64,000 nt of DNA from Deinococcales bacterium (lineage in GTDB: Bacteria > Deinococcota > Deinococci > Deinococcales > JAAFIG01): the NCBI GenBank assembly GCA_013298595.1, contig JAAFIG010000027.1, forward strand, positions 1 through 64,000, in the 5' to 3' direction. A program made the position numbers and the translations under genes. Position 1 is the first letter of the stretch; each line of letters starts with the position of its first letter. Below are positions 34,246 through 42,866 of the stretch, piece by piece. The notes beneath the pieces were generated by a model. It made no database searches. It was not told where the DNA came from and saw nothing but the letters and a program-made list of their open reading frames with translations.

Positions 34246-35274
34246 TTAGCGTGGCAATGGGAAAATCTCGCTGGTCCAACGCTTAATCAGTGGGTCACGC
34301 ACGGTTGGATTGCCCCATTTTTTGGCATCGAGGGTCACCAACTTAAAGTCCTTGGGGTTTGGTGTGTCGTCATCTACTGGGGTTTTGATGTTGCTCGGTA
34401 GGCTGTATGCCCCTGTTTTTGGTCCGATGCTCTGTGCGGCTGGACTGATTGCCCAGTCCATAAAGGCTTTGGCATTTTCCATGTTGCGTGTGCCTTTTAT
34501 CAGGCTTAGCCCACCAATTTCGTAGCCTGTGCCTTCGCATGGAGCAATGATTTGAATTGGGAAGCCTTGTTTTTTAAATTCAACCATGTCGTGCATGAAT
34601 TGAATGCCGATGGCGGCGCTGCCATTGCCCAAAGCAACTCGAGGGGCAACACCACTGCGGGTGTATTCGGAAACATTGGGGTGCATCTTTGCCATCAGGT
34701 CAAAGGCTTTGTCTTCGCCCATCAGGGTAATCAGGGTGGTGATAAAGGTGTATGCCGTGCCACTGGTGTTGGGGTTGGCTATTTGAATTTGTCCTTTGTA
34801 GACTGGTTTAGTCAGGTCAGACCAGCACTTCACGGCTGGTAGATTCTTTGCCTTGAACACATTGGGGTTGATACCGATGCCAAGAATCCCTTGATAAATT
34901 GGCACATAACTTAAACCCACCGCAAAGCGCAAATCACGGCGCAAATTTTCGTAGTCTTTGACTTTGTAAAATGTGGTTAAGCCATTGCTCCATGCTTCGT
35001 AGTGCGGGTCGCCTGTGCCGCCAAACCAAGCATCAAAGGTGGGGTTGGCTTTCTCAGCGCGGATACGGGCTAAGCCTTCGGCGGTGGACAGACGCACAAA
35101 GTTGAGTTTGATACCTGTTTCTTTTTGAAAGGCTGGTCCAAGCGCTTCGCACCAAGGCAGTGTGACGCTGCAAAGCACATTGACTTGTTTTTGCTGAGCG
35201 CTGACGATGCCAGCAGCCGCTGCCAGCGCCAATGCGCCCATGACCAACCCACGACGAGCTATTTTTTTACGCAT
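34246..35274 (-). CDS. Extracellular solute-binding protein (ferric-iron type)
   Basis: Periplasmic binding protein (342 aa) of the adjacent importer. Twin-arginine-like signal (MRKKIARRGLVMGALALAAAAGIVSAQ). Body of the type-2 binding-protein fold: NVLCSVTLPWCEALGPAFQKETGIKLNFVRLSTAEGLARI and WFGGTGDPHYEAWSNGL match the Fe(III) family SfuA/AfuA/FutA. Shine-Dalgarno AAGGAG. First gene of the operon. Iron is the likely substrate but 2-aminoethylphosphonate or thiamine binding proteins look similar. Confidence 0.85.
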   Translation of the reverse strand: MRKKIARRGLVMGALALAAAAGIVSAQQKQVNVLCSVTLPWCEALGPAFQKETGIKLNFVRLSTAEGLARIRAEKANPTFDAWFGGTGDPHYEAWSNGLTTFYKVKDYENLRRDLRFAVGLSYVPIYQGILGIGINPNVFKAKNLPAVKCWSDLTKPVYKGQIQIANPNTSGTAYTFITTLITLMGEDKAFDLMAKMHPNVSEYTRSGVAPRVALGNGSAAIGIQFMHDMVEFKKQGFPIQIIAPCEGTGYEIGGLSLIKGTRNMENAKAFMDWAISPAAQSIGPKTGAYSLPSNIKTPVDDDTPNPKDFKLVTLDAKKWGNPTVRDPLIKRWTSEIFPLPR

Positions 35275-35604
35275 ACATTTCTCCTTGAGATGTGACTATT
35301 TTAACCATGTGGATACTGCTCTGAGTGCGTTCTACCTTGCAAAACTGTGCGAAACTATAAAACTTCAACTCGAGGTCATTTCAATGCAATCAATCCACAT
35401 CACAAAACCGTGATTTAGCCCTGATGCCTTTGTGCTTGGCTCGAGAAATAATGTATTTGCTATATGTGTTTTGTTGTTGCATAATACCAACTGTTCAGCA
35501 AATGTCAAGAGGCTGCTTTTTTACAAAGGATTTATTTGGGTCATACCAGCTAGGGTGACTAACTCTATGCGTTCTATGTGTTATGCTTCTTTTCAGAGGT
35601 CGTT
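35275..35604. other. 330-bp intergenic region
   Basis: Contains the promoter side of the importer operon and of the downstream toxin-antitoxin genes. I see no RNA gene or ORF I would defend; one CTCGAG pair at 35370 and 35441. Confidence 0.5.
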
Positions 35605-35805
35605 ATGCCACAATTGCATTTGTATGTTTCTGCTGAAACCGCCGAAGCTCTGCGCCGCAAAGCCAAAGCCCACGACACCAGTGTTTCTAAATACCTCGCC
35701 GAAATTGTGCGAAAAGACTTAGGGGTGGGTTTCCCAGAACATTACGATGAAATTCTTGGTGGCTGGCAAGGTGAACTGCCCAGCCCAAGGCGGGAGTTTG
35801 ACTGA
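35605..35805 (+). CDS. Ribbon-helix-helix-like antitoxin
   Basis: 66-aa protein MPQLHLYVSAETAEALRRKAKAHDTSVSKYLAEIVRKDLG..., an N-terminal strand followed by two helices as in CopG/ParD-type antitoxins, then an acidic tail for toxin binding. Start ATG 35605 follows AGAGGT; the track start is upstream. The stop overlaps the toxin start (TGATG). It should bind its own promoter and neutralise the PIN toxin. Confidence 0.75.
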   Translation: MPQLHLYVSAETAEALRRKAKAHDTSVSKYLAEIVRKDLGVGFPEHYDEILGGWQGELPSPRREFD

Positions 35806-36200
35806 TGCTGCTGCTTGATTATAGCGTCTGCATTGCCTTAATTGGCAAGCCAAGCCAAAGTTTAAGCCAAAAGATGTTGGCACAAGACACCCAAAATTTG
35901 GGTGCACCCAGTATTGTCAAAGCCGAATTGCTTCTGGTAGCCAGACTTTCACGTCGCCCCATCGAAAATACCCGACTGGTTGAAGCCTTCTTAAAACCTC
36001 TGATAGTGCTGCCTTTTGATGACCCGAGTGCTGAAGAATACGCTGTCCTATGTGCCGAACCGAGCATTCGTAATGCCGATTTCTCGAGTACCGATTTACT
36101 GACCATTGCAACCGCTCTTGCTTTACGAGCCACTCTTGTGACCCTTAAACCCAGTGTTTTTGTTCGGGAACCAAGGCTAAAACTCGAGTCTTGGGCGTAG
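35805..36200 (+). CDS. PIN-domain (VapC-like) toxin with altered active-site motif
   Basis: 131-aa PIN-domain ribonuclease. LLLDYSVCIAL is the N-terminal Asp motif (normally LLDTNVxI), a conserved Glu is in IVKAELLLVAR, and the second Asp block is SSTDLLTIATALALRATLVT. Where VapC proteins have TRNxxxF the sequence reads TLKPSVF, so the fourth polar residue is missing. Toxin may be weakened. Overlaps the antitoxin by one base. Confidence 0.75.
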   Translation: MLLLDYSVCIALIGKPSQSLSQKMLAQDTQNLGAPSIVKAELLLVARLSRRPIENTRLVEAFLKPLIVLPFDDPSAEEYAVLCAEPSIRNADFSSTDLLTIATALALRATLVTLKPSVFVREPRLKLESWA

Positions 36201-36221
36201 ACATAATCCACATATAGCACA

Positions 36222-36227
36222 TATACT
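36222..36227 (+). promoter_or_regulatory. -10 element of leaderless promoter
   Basis: TATACT ends 7 nt before ATG 36235. Confidence 0.5.
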
Positions 36228-36234
36228 CTAGTTT

Positions 36235-37806
36235 ATGTGGATTGCACTGGGCGGATTAGCTCTCTTAATGATGGGCTTACAGCAACTTTCAAATGCCCTG
36301 AATGCCGCTCTGGGAAACAGTGCTCGTCGTGCTCTGACATGGGCAACCCAAAGCCCATCTCGAGCCAGTCTGGTTGGCGTACTGATAGGGGCTGGCACAC
36401 TTAACTCGGGAGCGTTGAGTTTGGGGGCATTGCAATTGTGTGAAAGTGGTGTAGCTAAATTTGGTGCAGCCCTGATGCTTGGGCTAAGCGCTAAAGCTGG
36501 AGCAAGCCTTGCTCTTATTCTTAGCAACACCCCAGCTGCCGTGTTCGCCTTACCAATGATTGGTATTGGTTATGTGCTTGGTTTACAAAAATCCTTACAA
36601 ATGGCTGGACAAATTCTCAGTGGGATTGGCTTATTACTTTACGGTCTTAGCCTGATGGTACAGGGATTTGCTGGTATCAGCCAAACACCATTTTTTATGC
36701 TGCTCGAGCAGAGTTTGGTTTCAGCCCCATTTGGCATTTGGTTGCTTGGATTTGCCCTCTCAAGTGTTCTTGGTAGTGCCAATGCTGTGGGTGCAATTGC
36801 TTTGTCTTTAAACAGCGCCAATGCCTTGCCGCTCGAGGCTGCGCTGATCCTGACCTTGGGCGGTGGGGCTGGTAGTGGGATGCTACTGGTCATCTCGAGC
36901 AATGCGTCAGCAACTATTGCCAAACGGGTTGCTCGCACGCATGTAACTTGGAAAACGGTTCTATCGTTTCTTTTATTGCCACTCGTATCGTGGTTAAGCA
37001 ACTGGTTTGGCGTTGCACAAATTCATTTGGCATATCATAGCCTTGCAGTGCTGCTAGCGCTACCCACCATCAAACAACTTGAGCAAATTGCCAATCGGAT
37101 ACTGCCTGAAACCAATAAAGCCGTCACCCCCAAATACCTATCAAACGATGCACTCCACTCGAGTGAACTTGCGACTGCTTTAGCTTTACGCGAAGTGAGT
37201 CGGGTTGGAGATCAAGTTATTCAAATGCTCGAGCAAACCAATCGTATTTTTGAAACAGGTACAGGCAACATTGACGATGTTGCACGTTTAGAAAGTAAAA
37301 TAGATACTTTAACTCGAGATGTAGTTTTGTACCTTTCTGAACTGAGTAAACGCCATGCTAGTGAAACACCACTAATGTTAGTCATGGCAGTCTGTGAAAT
37401 CGAACATATTGGCGATCAAGTCAAACGCATGTTGCGAATGCACAATAAACTTATTCTTAGCAACCTCGAATTCAGTACCCAAGGACGCTACGAGTTGCAC
37501 ACAGGAGCGAATCGTATCTTAGAGCGTCTTAACTTAGCTTTAGCCGCCTTAGCTACCCGTAGCCAAGTACTTGCCGAACAAGTACTTCATGAGCGCGAAG
37601 ACATCGAACAATTTTTAAGCCAATTGCGTCGCTCACACCTTGGAAGACTCGAAATGGGTAAAGTTGAATCTCGAGCCACCACTTTAACGCACTTGGATTT
37701 GCTGATTGTACTTGACGAAATTGACCAAAGCAGCGCTAGAATCGCTACCATCAGTCAAGACCTCGAGCACATTCCTGTTCGCACTGCTGAAAACACGATG
37801 AATTGA
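36235..37806 (+). CDS. Na/Pi cotransporter family protein with PhoU domain
   Basis: Membrane phosphate transporter/exporter of the NptA/YjbB type (523 aa). Eight or so N-terminal hydrophobic segments with the paired glycine/serine motifs of the family (GVLIGAGTLNSGALSLGALQL and VLGSANAVGAIALSLNSANALP), then a cytoplasmic PhoU-like helical domain from about residue 310 (SSELATALALREVSRVGDQVIQMLEQT; CEIEHIGDQVKRML). No Shine-Dalgarno, leaderless promoter. Possibly phosphate homeostasis. Confidence 0.85.
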   Translation: MWIALGGLALLMMGLQQLSNALNAALGNSARRALTWATQSPSRASLVGVLIGAGTLNSGALSLGALQLCESGVAKFGAALMLGLSAKAGASLALILSNTPAAVFALPMIGIGYVLGLQKSLQMAGQILSGIGLLLYGLSLMVQGFAGISQTPFFMLLEQSLVSAPFGIWLLGFALSSVLGSANAVGAIALSLNSANALPLEAALILTLGGGAGSGMLLVISSNASATIAKRVARTHVTWKTVLSFLLLPLVSWLSNWFGVAQIHLAYHSLAVLLALPTIKQLEQIANRILPETNKAVTPKYLSNDALHSSELATALALREVSRVGDQVIQMLEQTNRIFETGTGNIDDVARLESKIDTLTRDVVLYLSELSKRHASETPLMLVMAVCEIEHIGDQVKRMLRMHNKLILSNLEFSTQGRYELHTGANRILERLNLALAALATRSQVLAEQVLHEREDIEQFLSQLRRSHLGRLEMGKVESRATTLTHLDLLIVLDEIDQSSARIATISQDLEHIPVRTAENTMN

Positions 37807-37812
37807 ATCTGA

Positions 37813-39663
37813 TTATTCGCCTTTGCTGTACATTTCTTCAACCAAAGCCGAGTATGTTTTCAGAATACTCGAGCGTTTCACTTTTAAAGTTGGTGTCACA
37901 TCGCCATCTTCCTGAGCCAGTTGCTTAGGCAAAATACGAAACTTTTTGACCTGCTCAGCCCGAGCTAAAGTCTTATTAACAGTTTCAACTTCACCTTCGA
38001 TCAGTTGAATAATTTCTTGGTGCTGCGTTAAATCCGAGTACGTGGTAAAAGGAATTTTTCGGCTTTGTGCCCAATCCGAAACACTGTCTTCATCAAGAAT
38101 AATTAAAGCAGTTAAAAACTTTTTTGCATCACCAACCAGTACAGCATCGTTAATAAAACTCGAGGCTTTGAGTTTATTTTCGATAAAAGCTGGTGCAATG
38201 TTTTTGCCCGCAGCGGTAATAAAAATGTCTTTTTTACGCCCAGTGATGGTTAAATTGCCAGCTTCGTCGAGAGTACCAATATCGCCACTATGCAACCAAC
38301 CACTTTGCAGAGTTTCGGCAGTGGTTTTTTCGTCTTTGTGGTAACCCAAAAAAACGTTATCGCCACGAATCAGAATCTCGCCATCATCGGCAATCTTGAT
38401 CTCAATGCCCTGCAAAGCCTGCCCAACAGTGCCCAGTTTAAACGGAAACCCCTGATGGATGGTTGCCGCAGCAGCACCCTCGGTTTGTCCATACCCCTCA
38501 CGGATCAGTACCCCCAGCCCATGAAAAAACTCGAGGACACTTGGTGCAATGGGCGCAGCACCAGACAAGACAAAGCGCACCCGATCTAAACCAAGGCGTT
38601 GCTTGAGACTACGTAAAACCCCAACATAAGCAATGTTACTAGCAATACTTGGTGCTCGTAACTCGAGTTTAGCTCGAGCCATTTCACGACCTCGAGCCGT
38701 CGCCCAACGATACGCTAGGCGTTTGACCCGATCAGCTCGAGTCATACGAATTTCAATAGAACTCATCAGTTTTTCCCAAACCCTAGGCACAGCAAAAAAC
38801 ACGCTCGGACGGACTTCGCGTAAATTCTCGAGAATCGTATCGGGGCTTTCGACAAAATTCACTACATACCCGTAACGGCTTGGAAAGGCAACCGATAACA
38901 TACGCTCGGTAATATGCGATAACGGCAGAAAACTGAGGACTTCATCGCTTTCAAAAATCGGGTTTTTATCCGCCATGCACCCCGCAGCAAAAACCAAATT
39001 CTTATGCGATAACACTGCGCCTTTAGGTCTACCTGTTGTACCAGACGTGTAAATAAATAAGGCTGCATCATTTTTACGCCGATTAGCAATACGGGTCTCG
39101 AGTGTGGCAGTATTACCAGCACTTTGTAACCATGTTCGTCCGATTTGCAAAAAATCTTGCCAGTACAACACCATGCCATCAGCAAATTTTTGCAAACCCT
39201 TCGCATCCATAACCACAATTTTCTCGAGCTTAGGTAAAGAACCACGTACTTCCAGCACCTTATCGAGTTGTTCACCATTTTCCAGAATCACAAAACGCGA
39301 ATCTGAATGATCGAGCACATACTGCACACCATCAGCGGCATTGGTGGCATAAATTGCAGCGGTTACACCTGCCGCCATCATGATTCCCTGATCGGCAATC
39401 ACCCATTCAGGACGATTCTCTGCCAGAATAGCCGCGCTTTCATTCGCCATTAAACCCCACGACAATAACGCCCCAGCCACAGCTCTGGCATTGGCTTCGT
39501 ACTCGAGCCAAGAAATACCTTTCCAAACACCCAGCTCTTTATGGCGCAACGCCACAGCCTCCCCACGTCTTCGTGCAGTGGCAATAAACAATTGCGATAA
39601 TGTTTCCACACCTTCAGGGATAGGCAAAGACACTCGAGCCGAGGCAATAACAGATTGGGTCAT
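37813..39663 (-). CDS. Long-chain acyl-CoA synthetase (AMP-forming)
   Basis: Activates fatty acids to acyl-CoA through acyl-AMP (616 aa). ATP/AMP motif LFIYTSGTTGRPKGAVLSHKN, GYGQTEGAAAATIH, WLHSGDIGTLDEAGNLTITGRKKDIFITAAGKNIAP, all hallmarks of the FadD15/long-chain branch of the ANL superfamily. The start MTQSVIAS is the only in-frame ATG near the family N-terminus. It is followed on the same strand by the acetyl-CoA synthetase upstream, so both acyl activation genes are adjacent. Confidence 0.9.
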   Translation of the reverse strand: MTQSVIASARVSLPIPEGVETLSQLFIATARRRGEAVALRHKELGVWKGISWLEYEANARAVAGALLSWGLMANESAAILAENRPEWVIADQGIMMAAGVTAAIYATNAADGVQYVLDHSDSRFVILENGEQLDKVLEVRGSLPKLEKIVVMDAKGLQKFADGMVLYWQDFLQIGRTWLQSAGNTATLETRIANRRKNDAALFIYTSGTTGRPKGAVLSHKNLVFAAGCMADKNPIFESDEVLSFLPLSHITERMLSVAFPSRYGYVVNFVESPDTILENLREVRPSVFFAVPRVWEKLMSSIEIRMTRADRVKRLAYRWATARGREMARAKLELRAPSIASNIAYVGVLRSLKQRLGLDRVRFVLSGAAPIAPSVLEFFHGLGVLIREGYGQTEGAAAATIHQGFPFKLGTVGQALQGIEIKIADDGEILIRGDNVFLGYHKDEKTTAETLQSGWLHSGDIGTLDEAGNLTITGRKKDIFITAAGKNIAPAFIENKLKASSFINDAVLVGDAKKFLTALIILDEDSVSDWAQSRKIPFTTYSDLTQHQEIIQLIEGEVETVNKTLARAEQVKKFRILPKQLAQEDGDVTPTLKVKRSSILKTYSALVEEMYSKGE

Positions 39664-39732
39664 GATGCGAACAGTTTACCCGAGAAACGCCTCGAGAAAA
39701 GTAATACAACCTCATTCTCGTGAGGGAATGCC

Positions 39733-41664
39733 CTATTCTTCGTCATTTGCAGCTTGCAACTTAGCAATCACACCAACATCCTCGAGTGTGCTGGTATCAC
39801 CACTCATGGCTTGTCCACTGGCAATTTGGCGTAGTAAGCGACGCATGATTTTACCACTGCGGGTTTTTGGTAATGAATCTGTAAATTTAATTTCGTCTGG
39901 GCGTGCAATGGCTCCGATTTCTTTGCTGACATGGGCGCGAAGTTCTTCAGCAGTGGCTGTTTTACCTGTTTTTAAGGTGACAAAAGCAATAATTCCTTCG
40001 CCTTTAATAGGGTCTGGTCTGCCAACCACAGCACTTTCAGCTACGCTAGGATGCGATACCAAGGCGCTTTCGACTTCCATTGTGCCAAGGCGATGCCCCG
40101 AAACATTAAGCACATCGTCTATGCGTCCTACAATGGTGAAATAGCCATCTTCATCACGGCGAGCACCATCACCAGCAAAGTACATATTGGGGATTTCGCC
40201 AAAGTATTGGCGTTTAAAGCGTTCATCATCACCGTAAACAGTTCGTAGCATACTGGGGAATGGTTTACGAATTACCAAAAAACCACCTTCATTAGCAGCA
40301 AGTTCGTTACCTTCTTTGTCCACAATAGCCGCGTCCACACCAAACATTGGTAAACCTGCACTACCTGGTTTGGTTTCGTGAGCACCTGGAATAGTGGTAA
40401 TCATGATGCTGCCTGTTTCGGTTTGCCACCATGTATCAATGATCGGTAATTTTTCTTTACCAATCACACGGTGATACCATAACCATGCTTCTGGATTAAT
40501 TGGTTCGCCAACCGTGCCAAGTAAACGCAAACTCGAGAGATTAAAACGATTTGGGTGCTCATCGCCACCACGCATAAAACTGCGAATTGCGGTTGGCGCT
40601 GTGTACAGGATTGTTGCACTGTGCTTTTCAATGATTTCCCAGAGTCGCCCGGGATGCGGATGATTCGGTGCGCCTTCAAAGATTAGACTGGTTGCACCAT
40701 TAGCTAAAATTCCGTACACCACGTAACTATGCCCTGTAATCCACCCTACATCGGCAGTGCAAAAATACGTATCTGAATCACGTAAATCAAAAACATATTT
40801 ACTGGTTAAATAAGTACCAACCATATAGCCACCAGTGCTGTGCAGCACACCTTTAGGCTTACCAGTACTACCCGAGGTATACAAAATAAACAGTGGATGT
40901 TCGCTATCGAGCGGTGTCGCAGGGCAGTCACTCGAGGCTGTCGCCATCAGTTCGTGATACCACTGATCTCGAGGATTCCAAGTGATTTCATGAGCAGTGC
41001 GTTTAACCACAACCACATGTTCGATACTGGGTGTGTTCTCGAGGGCTTCGTCCACATTTTGTTTCAGTGGCACAATCGCACCACGGCGGTAACTGCCATC
41101 GGCTGTAATTAAAAGCTTGGATTGGCAATCGTTAATCCGATCTGCCAGTGCCCCTGCACTGAAACCACCAAAAACTACGCTGTGCGTTGCACCTACTCGG
41201 GCGCAAGCCAGCATTGCTACAACAGCTTCAACAACCATTGGTAAATAAATGGTTACACGGTCGCCAGCTACCACACCAAGGCTTTTTAAGACATTGGCAA
41301 ATTTGCAAACTTCGCTGTGCAACTCGCGGTACGTTAATTTACGCACATCACCTGGTTCGCCTTCCCAAACCAAAGCAACTTTATCGCCTTTAGTGGTTAA
41401 ATGCCGATCTAAGCAGTTATAACTCAGATTGGTTTTTGCCCCAACAAACCACTTTGCATGAGGTTCATTCCACTCGAGTACTTTCTGCCACGGTTCAAAC
41501 CAATGCAATTCTGCTGCCACACCACTCCAAAACGCATCAGGTTGCTCGAGGCTTGCTTTGTGCATTTGGCGGTATTGTTCGAGTGATAAATTCCCGCCAA
41601 AATTGGCAGGGGGTGCAAAACGACGAGTTTCTTGGAGTACAGCTTCAATACGATTATCGGACAT
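39733..41664 (-). CDS. acs: Acetyl-CoA synthetase
   Basis: Converts acetate, ATP and CoA to acetyl-CoA (643 aa). Motifs: [80 protein letters not shown], and the C-terminal catalytic lysine in [14 protein letters not shown], the site of regulatory acetylation in this family. Shine-Dalgarno AAGGAG precedes the ATG. Complete in length and motifs. Confidence 0.96.
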   Translation of the reverse strand: MSDNRIEAVLQETRRFAPPANFGGNLSLEQYRQMHKASLEQPDAFWSGVAAELHWFEPWQKVLEWNEPHAKWFVGAKTNLSYNCLDRHLTTKGDKVALVWEGEPGDVRKLTYRELHSEVCKFANVLKSLGVVAGDRVTIYLPMVVEAVVAMLACARVGATHSVVFGGFSAGALADRINDCQSKLLITADGSYRRGAIVPLKQNVDEALENTPSIEHVVVVKRTAHEITWNPRDQWYHELMATASSDCPATPLDSEHPLFILYTSGSTGKPKGVLHSTGGYMVGTYLTSKYVFDLRDSDTYFCTADVGWITGHSYVVYGILANGATSLIFEGAPNHPHPGRLWEIIEKHSATILYTAPTAIRSFMRGGDEHPNRFNLSSLRLLGTVGEPINPEAWLWYHRVIGKEKLPIIDTWWQTETGSIMITTIPGAHETKPGSAGLPMFGVDAAIVDKEGNELAANEGGFLVIRKPFPSMLRTVYGDDERFKRQYFGEIPNMYFAGDGARRDEDGYFTIVGRIDDVLNVSGHRLGTMEVESALVSHPSVAESAVVGRPDPIKGEGIIAFVTLKTGKTATAEELRAHVSKEIGAIARPDEIKFTDSLPKTRSGKIMRRLLRQIASGQAMSGDTSTLEDVGVIAKLQAANDEE

Positions 41665-41788
41665 GGATAACTCCTTAACAATTTTACAAGTTCCTTGAGT
41701 TTATCGTATTTTAGCCCGAGATACCCAATCTGGATACATTGTGAAAAGTTGGTTGTGTTTCCTATAGGTTGTCAAAAAACATTGTGCG

Positions 41789-41818
41789 GTAAAGGCGAGG
41801 CATGCCTTGCCCCTACGA
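41789..41818. repeat. GGCGAGGC-type intergenic palindrome, copy 3
   Basis: AAGGCGAGGCATGCCTTGCCCCTAC; shares the flanking CCCTAC with the other copies. Confidence 0.5.
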
Positions 41819-41936
41819 GTCAATTTGTCCATGATGCAGCAAAACAAGCTTTGAGCATCAACTCAAGTGCCAAATTGTTACGAAAAAATATTTTAAAAGC
41901 AGCATTTACAAAAATACTCTAAACTGAAAGCAACTC

Positions 41937-42827
41937 GTGAACCCATTACCTGAACAGCTATTACTAGACATTCAAACGATTGTTGGTGAAATACAGACAA
42001 TCACAATCATTAGTGGTGGTATCACCAATCAAAATTATAAACTCGAGACTGCCTCAGCAGCTTTTATGTTACGTATTCCAGGTCAATATACAGAGTTGCT
42101 TGGTATTGATCGCCAAGCTGAATTTGCTTGCTCGAGTATTGCCTATAATGTTGGCATTGGTGCTGAACCAATCGCGTATCTTGAAAGGCACAACGCGATT
42201 CTGACTCGGTTTCTCGAGCAAGCCGAAACCCTCACTGCCCAACAAGCTAAAACCCAACTCGAGGCAGTTGTGCAAGCCCTGAAAACTATTCATGGTGCAC
42301 CTGCTTTCCCCAAAAGCTTTTCAGCATTTGAAACCACTCGTCAGTATCACCAATTGGCACTCGAGAAAAACGTGGTGTTTCCAACAGACACAAGGTATCT
42401 CCTCGAGCATTTGACACAGATCGAACAAATCCTCGATTCTCATGCAATGATTACGTCTTGCCATAACGACTTATTGCCCGCCAATTTGTTGCTTACAAAC
42501 CAGCTTTGGATTGTGGATTGGGAATACGCAGGCAATGGCAACCTGTTTTTTGACCTTGGTAATCTTGCCGCCAACCTTGAATTAACAGATTCTGAACTCG
42601 AGACACTAACCAAGCTTTATTTTGGCAAAACCAACGCCAAGCTACACGCTCAAATCCAACTGATGCGCCTTGTTTCGGATGCTCGAGAAGCTTTCTGGGG
42701 ATTTTTACAAAGTGGTATCTCGAGCCTTGAATTTGACTTTACTCATTATGCCCAAACGCACTTTGAGCGATTGAGAAAAGGTCTAGCTCGAGATGAATAT
42801 GCCGCGTGGCTCGAGATTTTATGTTGA
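41937..42827 (+). CDS. Choline/aminoglycoside-kinase-like phosphotransferase
   Basis: Small-molecule kinase of the APH/choline kinase fold (296 aa). N-lobe glycine-rich GGITNQNYKLET, catalytic loop SCHNDLLPANLLL (H-x-D-x4-N) and metal site IVDWEYAGNGNLFFDLGNLAANL are all present, which favours the choline/ethanolamine/thiamine kinase branch over antibiotic resistance. GTG start. It converges with a dimethylglycine-dehydrogenase-like gene, hinting at choline or betaine use, but this is context only. Confidence 0.8.
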   Translation: MNPLPEQLLLDIQTIVGEIQTITIISGGITNQNYKLETASAAFMLRIPGQYTELLGIDRQAEFACSSIAYNVGIGAEPIAYLERHNAILTRFLEQAETLTAQQAKTQLEAVVQALKTIHGAPAFPKSFSAFETTRQYHQLALEKNVVFPTDTRYLLEHLTQIEQILDSHAMITSCHNDLLPANLLLTNQLWIVDWEYAGNGNLFFDLGNLAANLELTDSELETLTKLYFGKTNAKLHAQIQLMRLVSDAREAFWGFLQSGISSLEFDFTHYAQTHFERLRKGLARDEYAAWLEILC

Positions 42828-42866
42828 CTAACCTCACTGATTTTGGATGAGCAAGGCACAGTGTAG

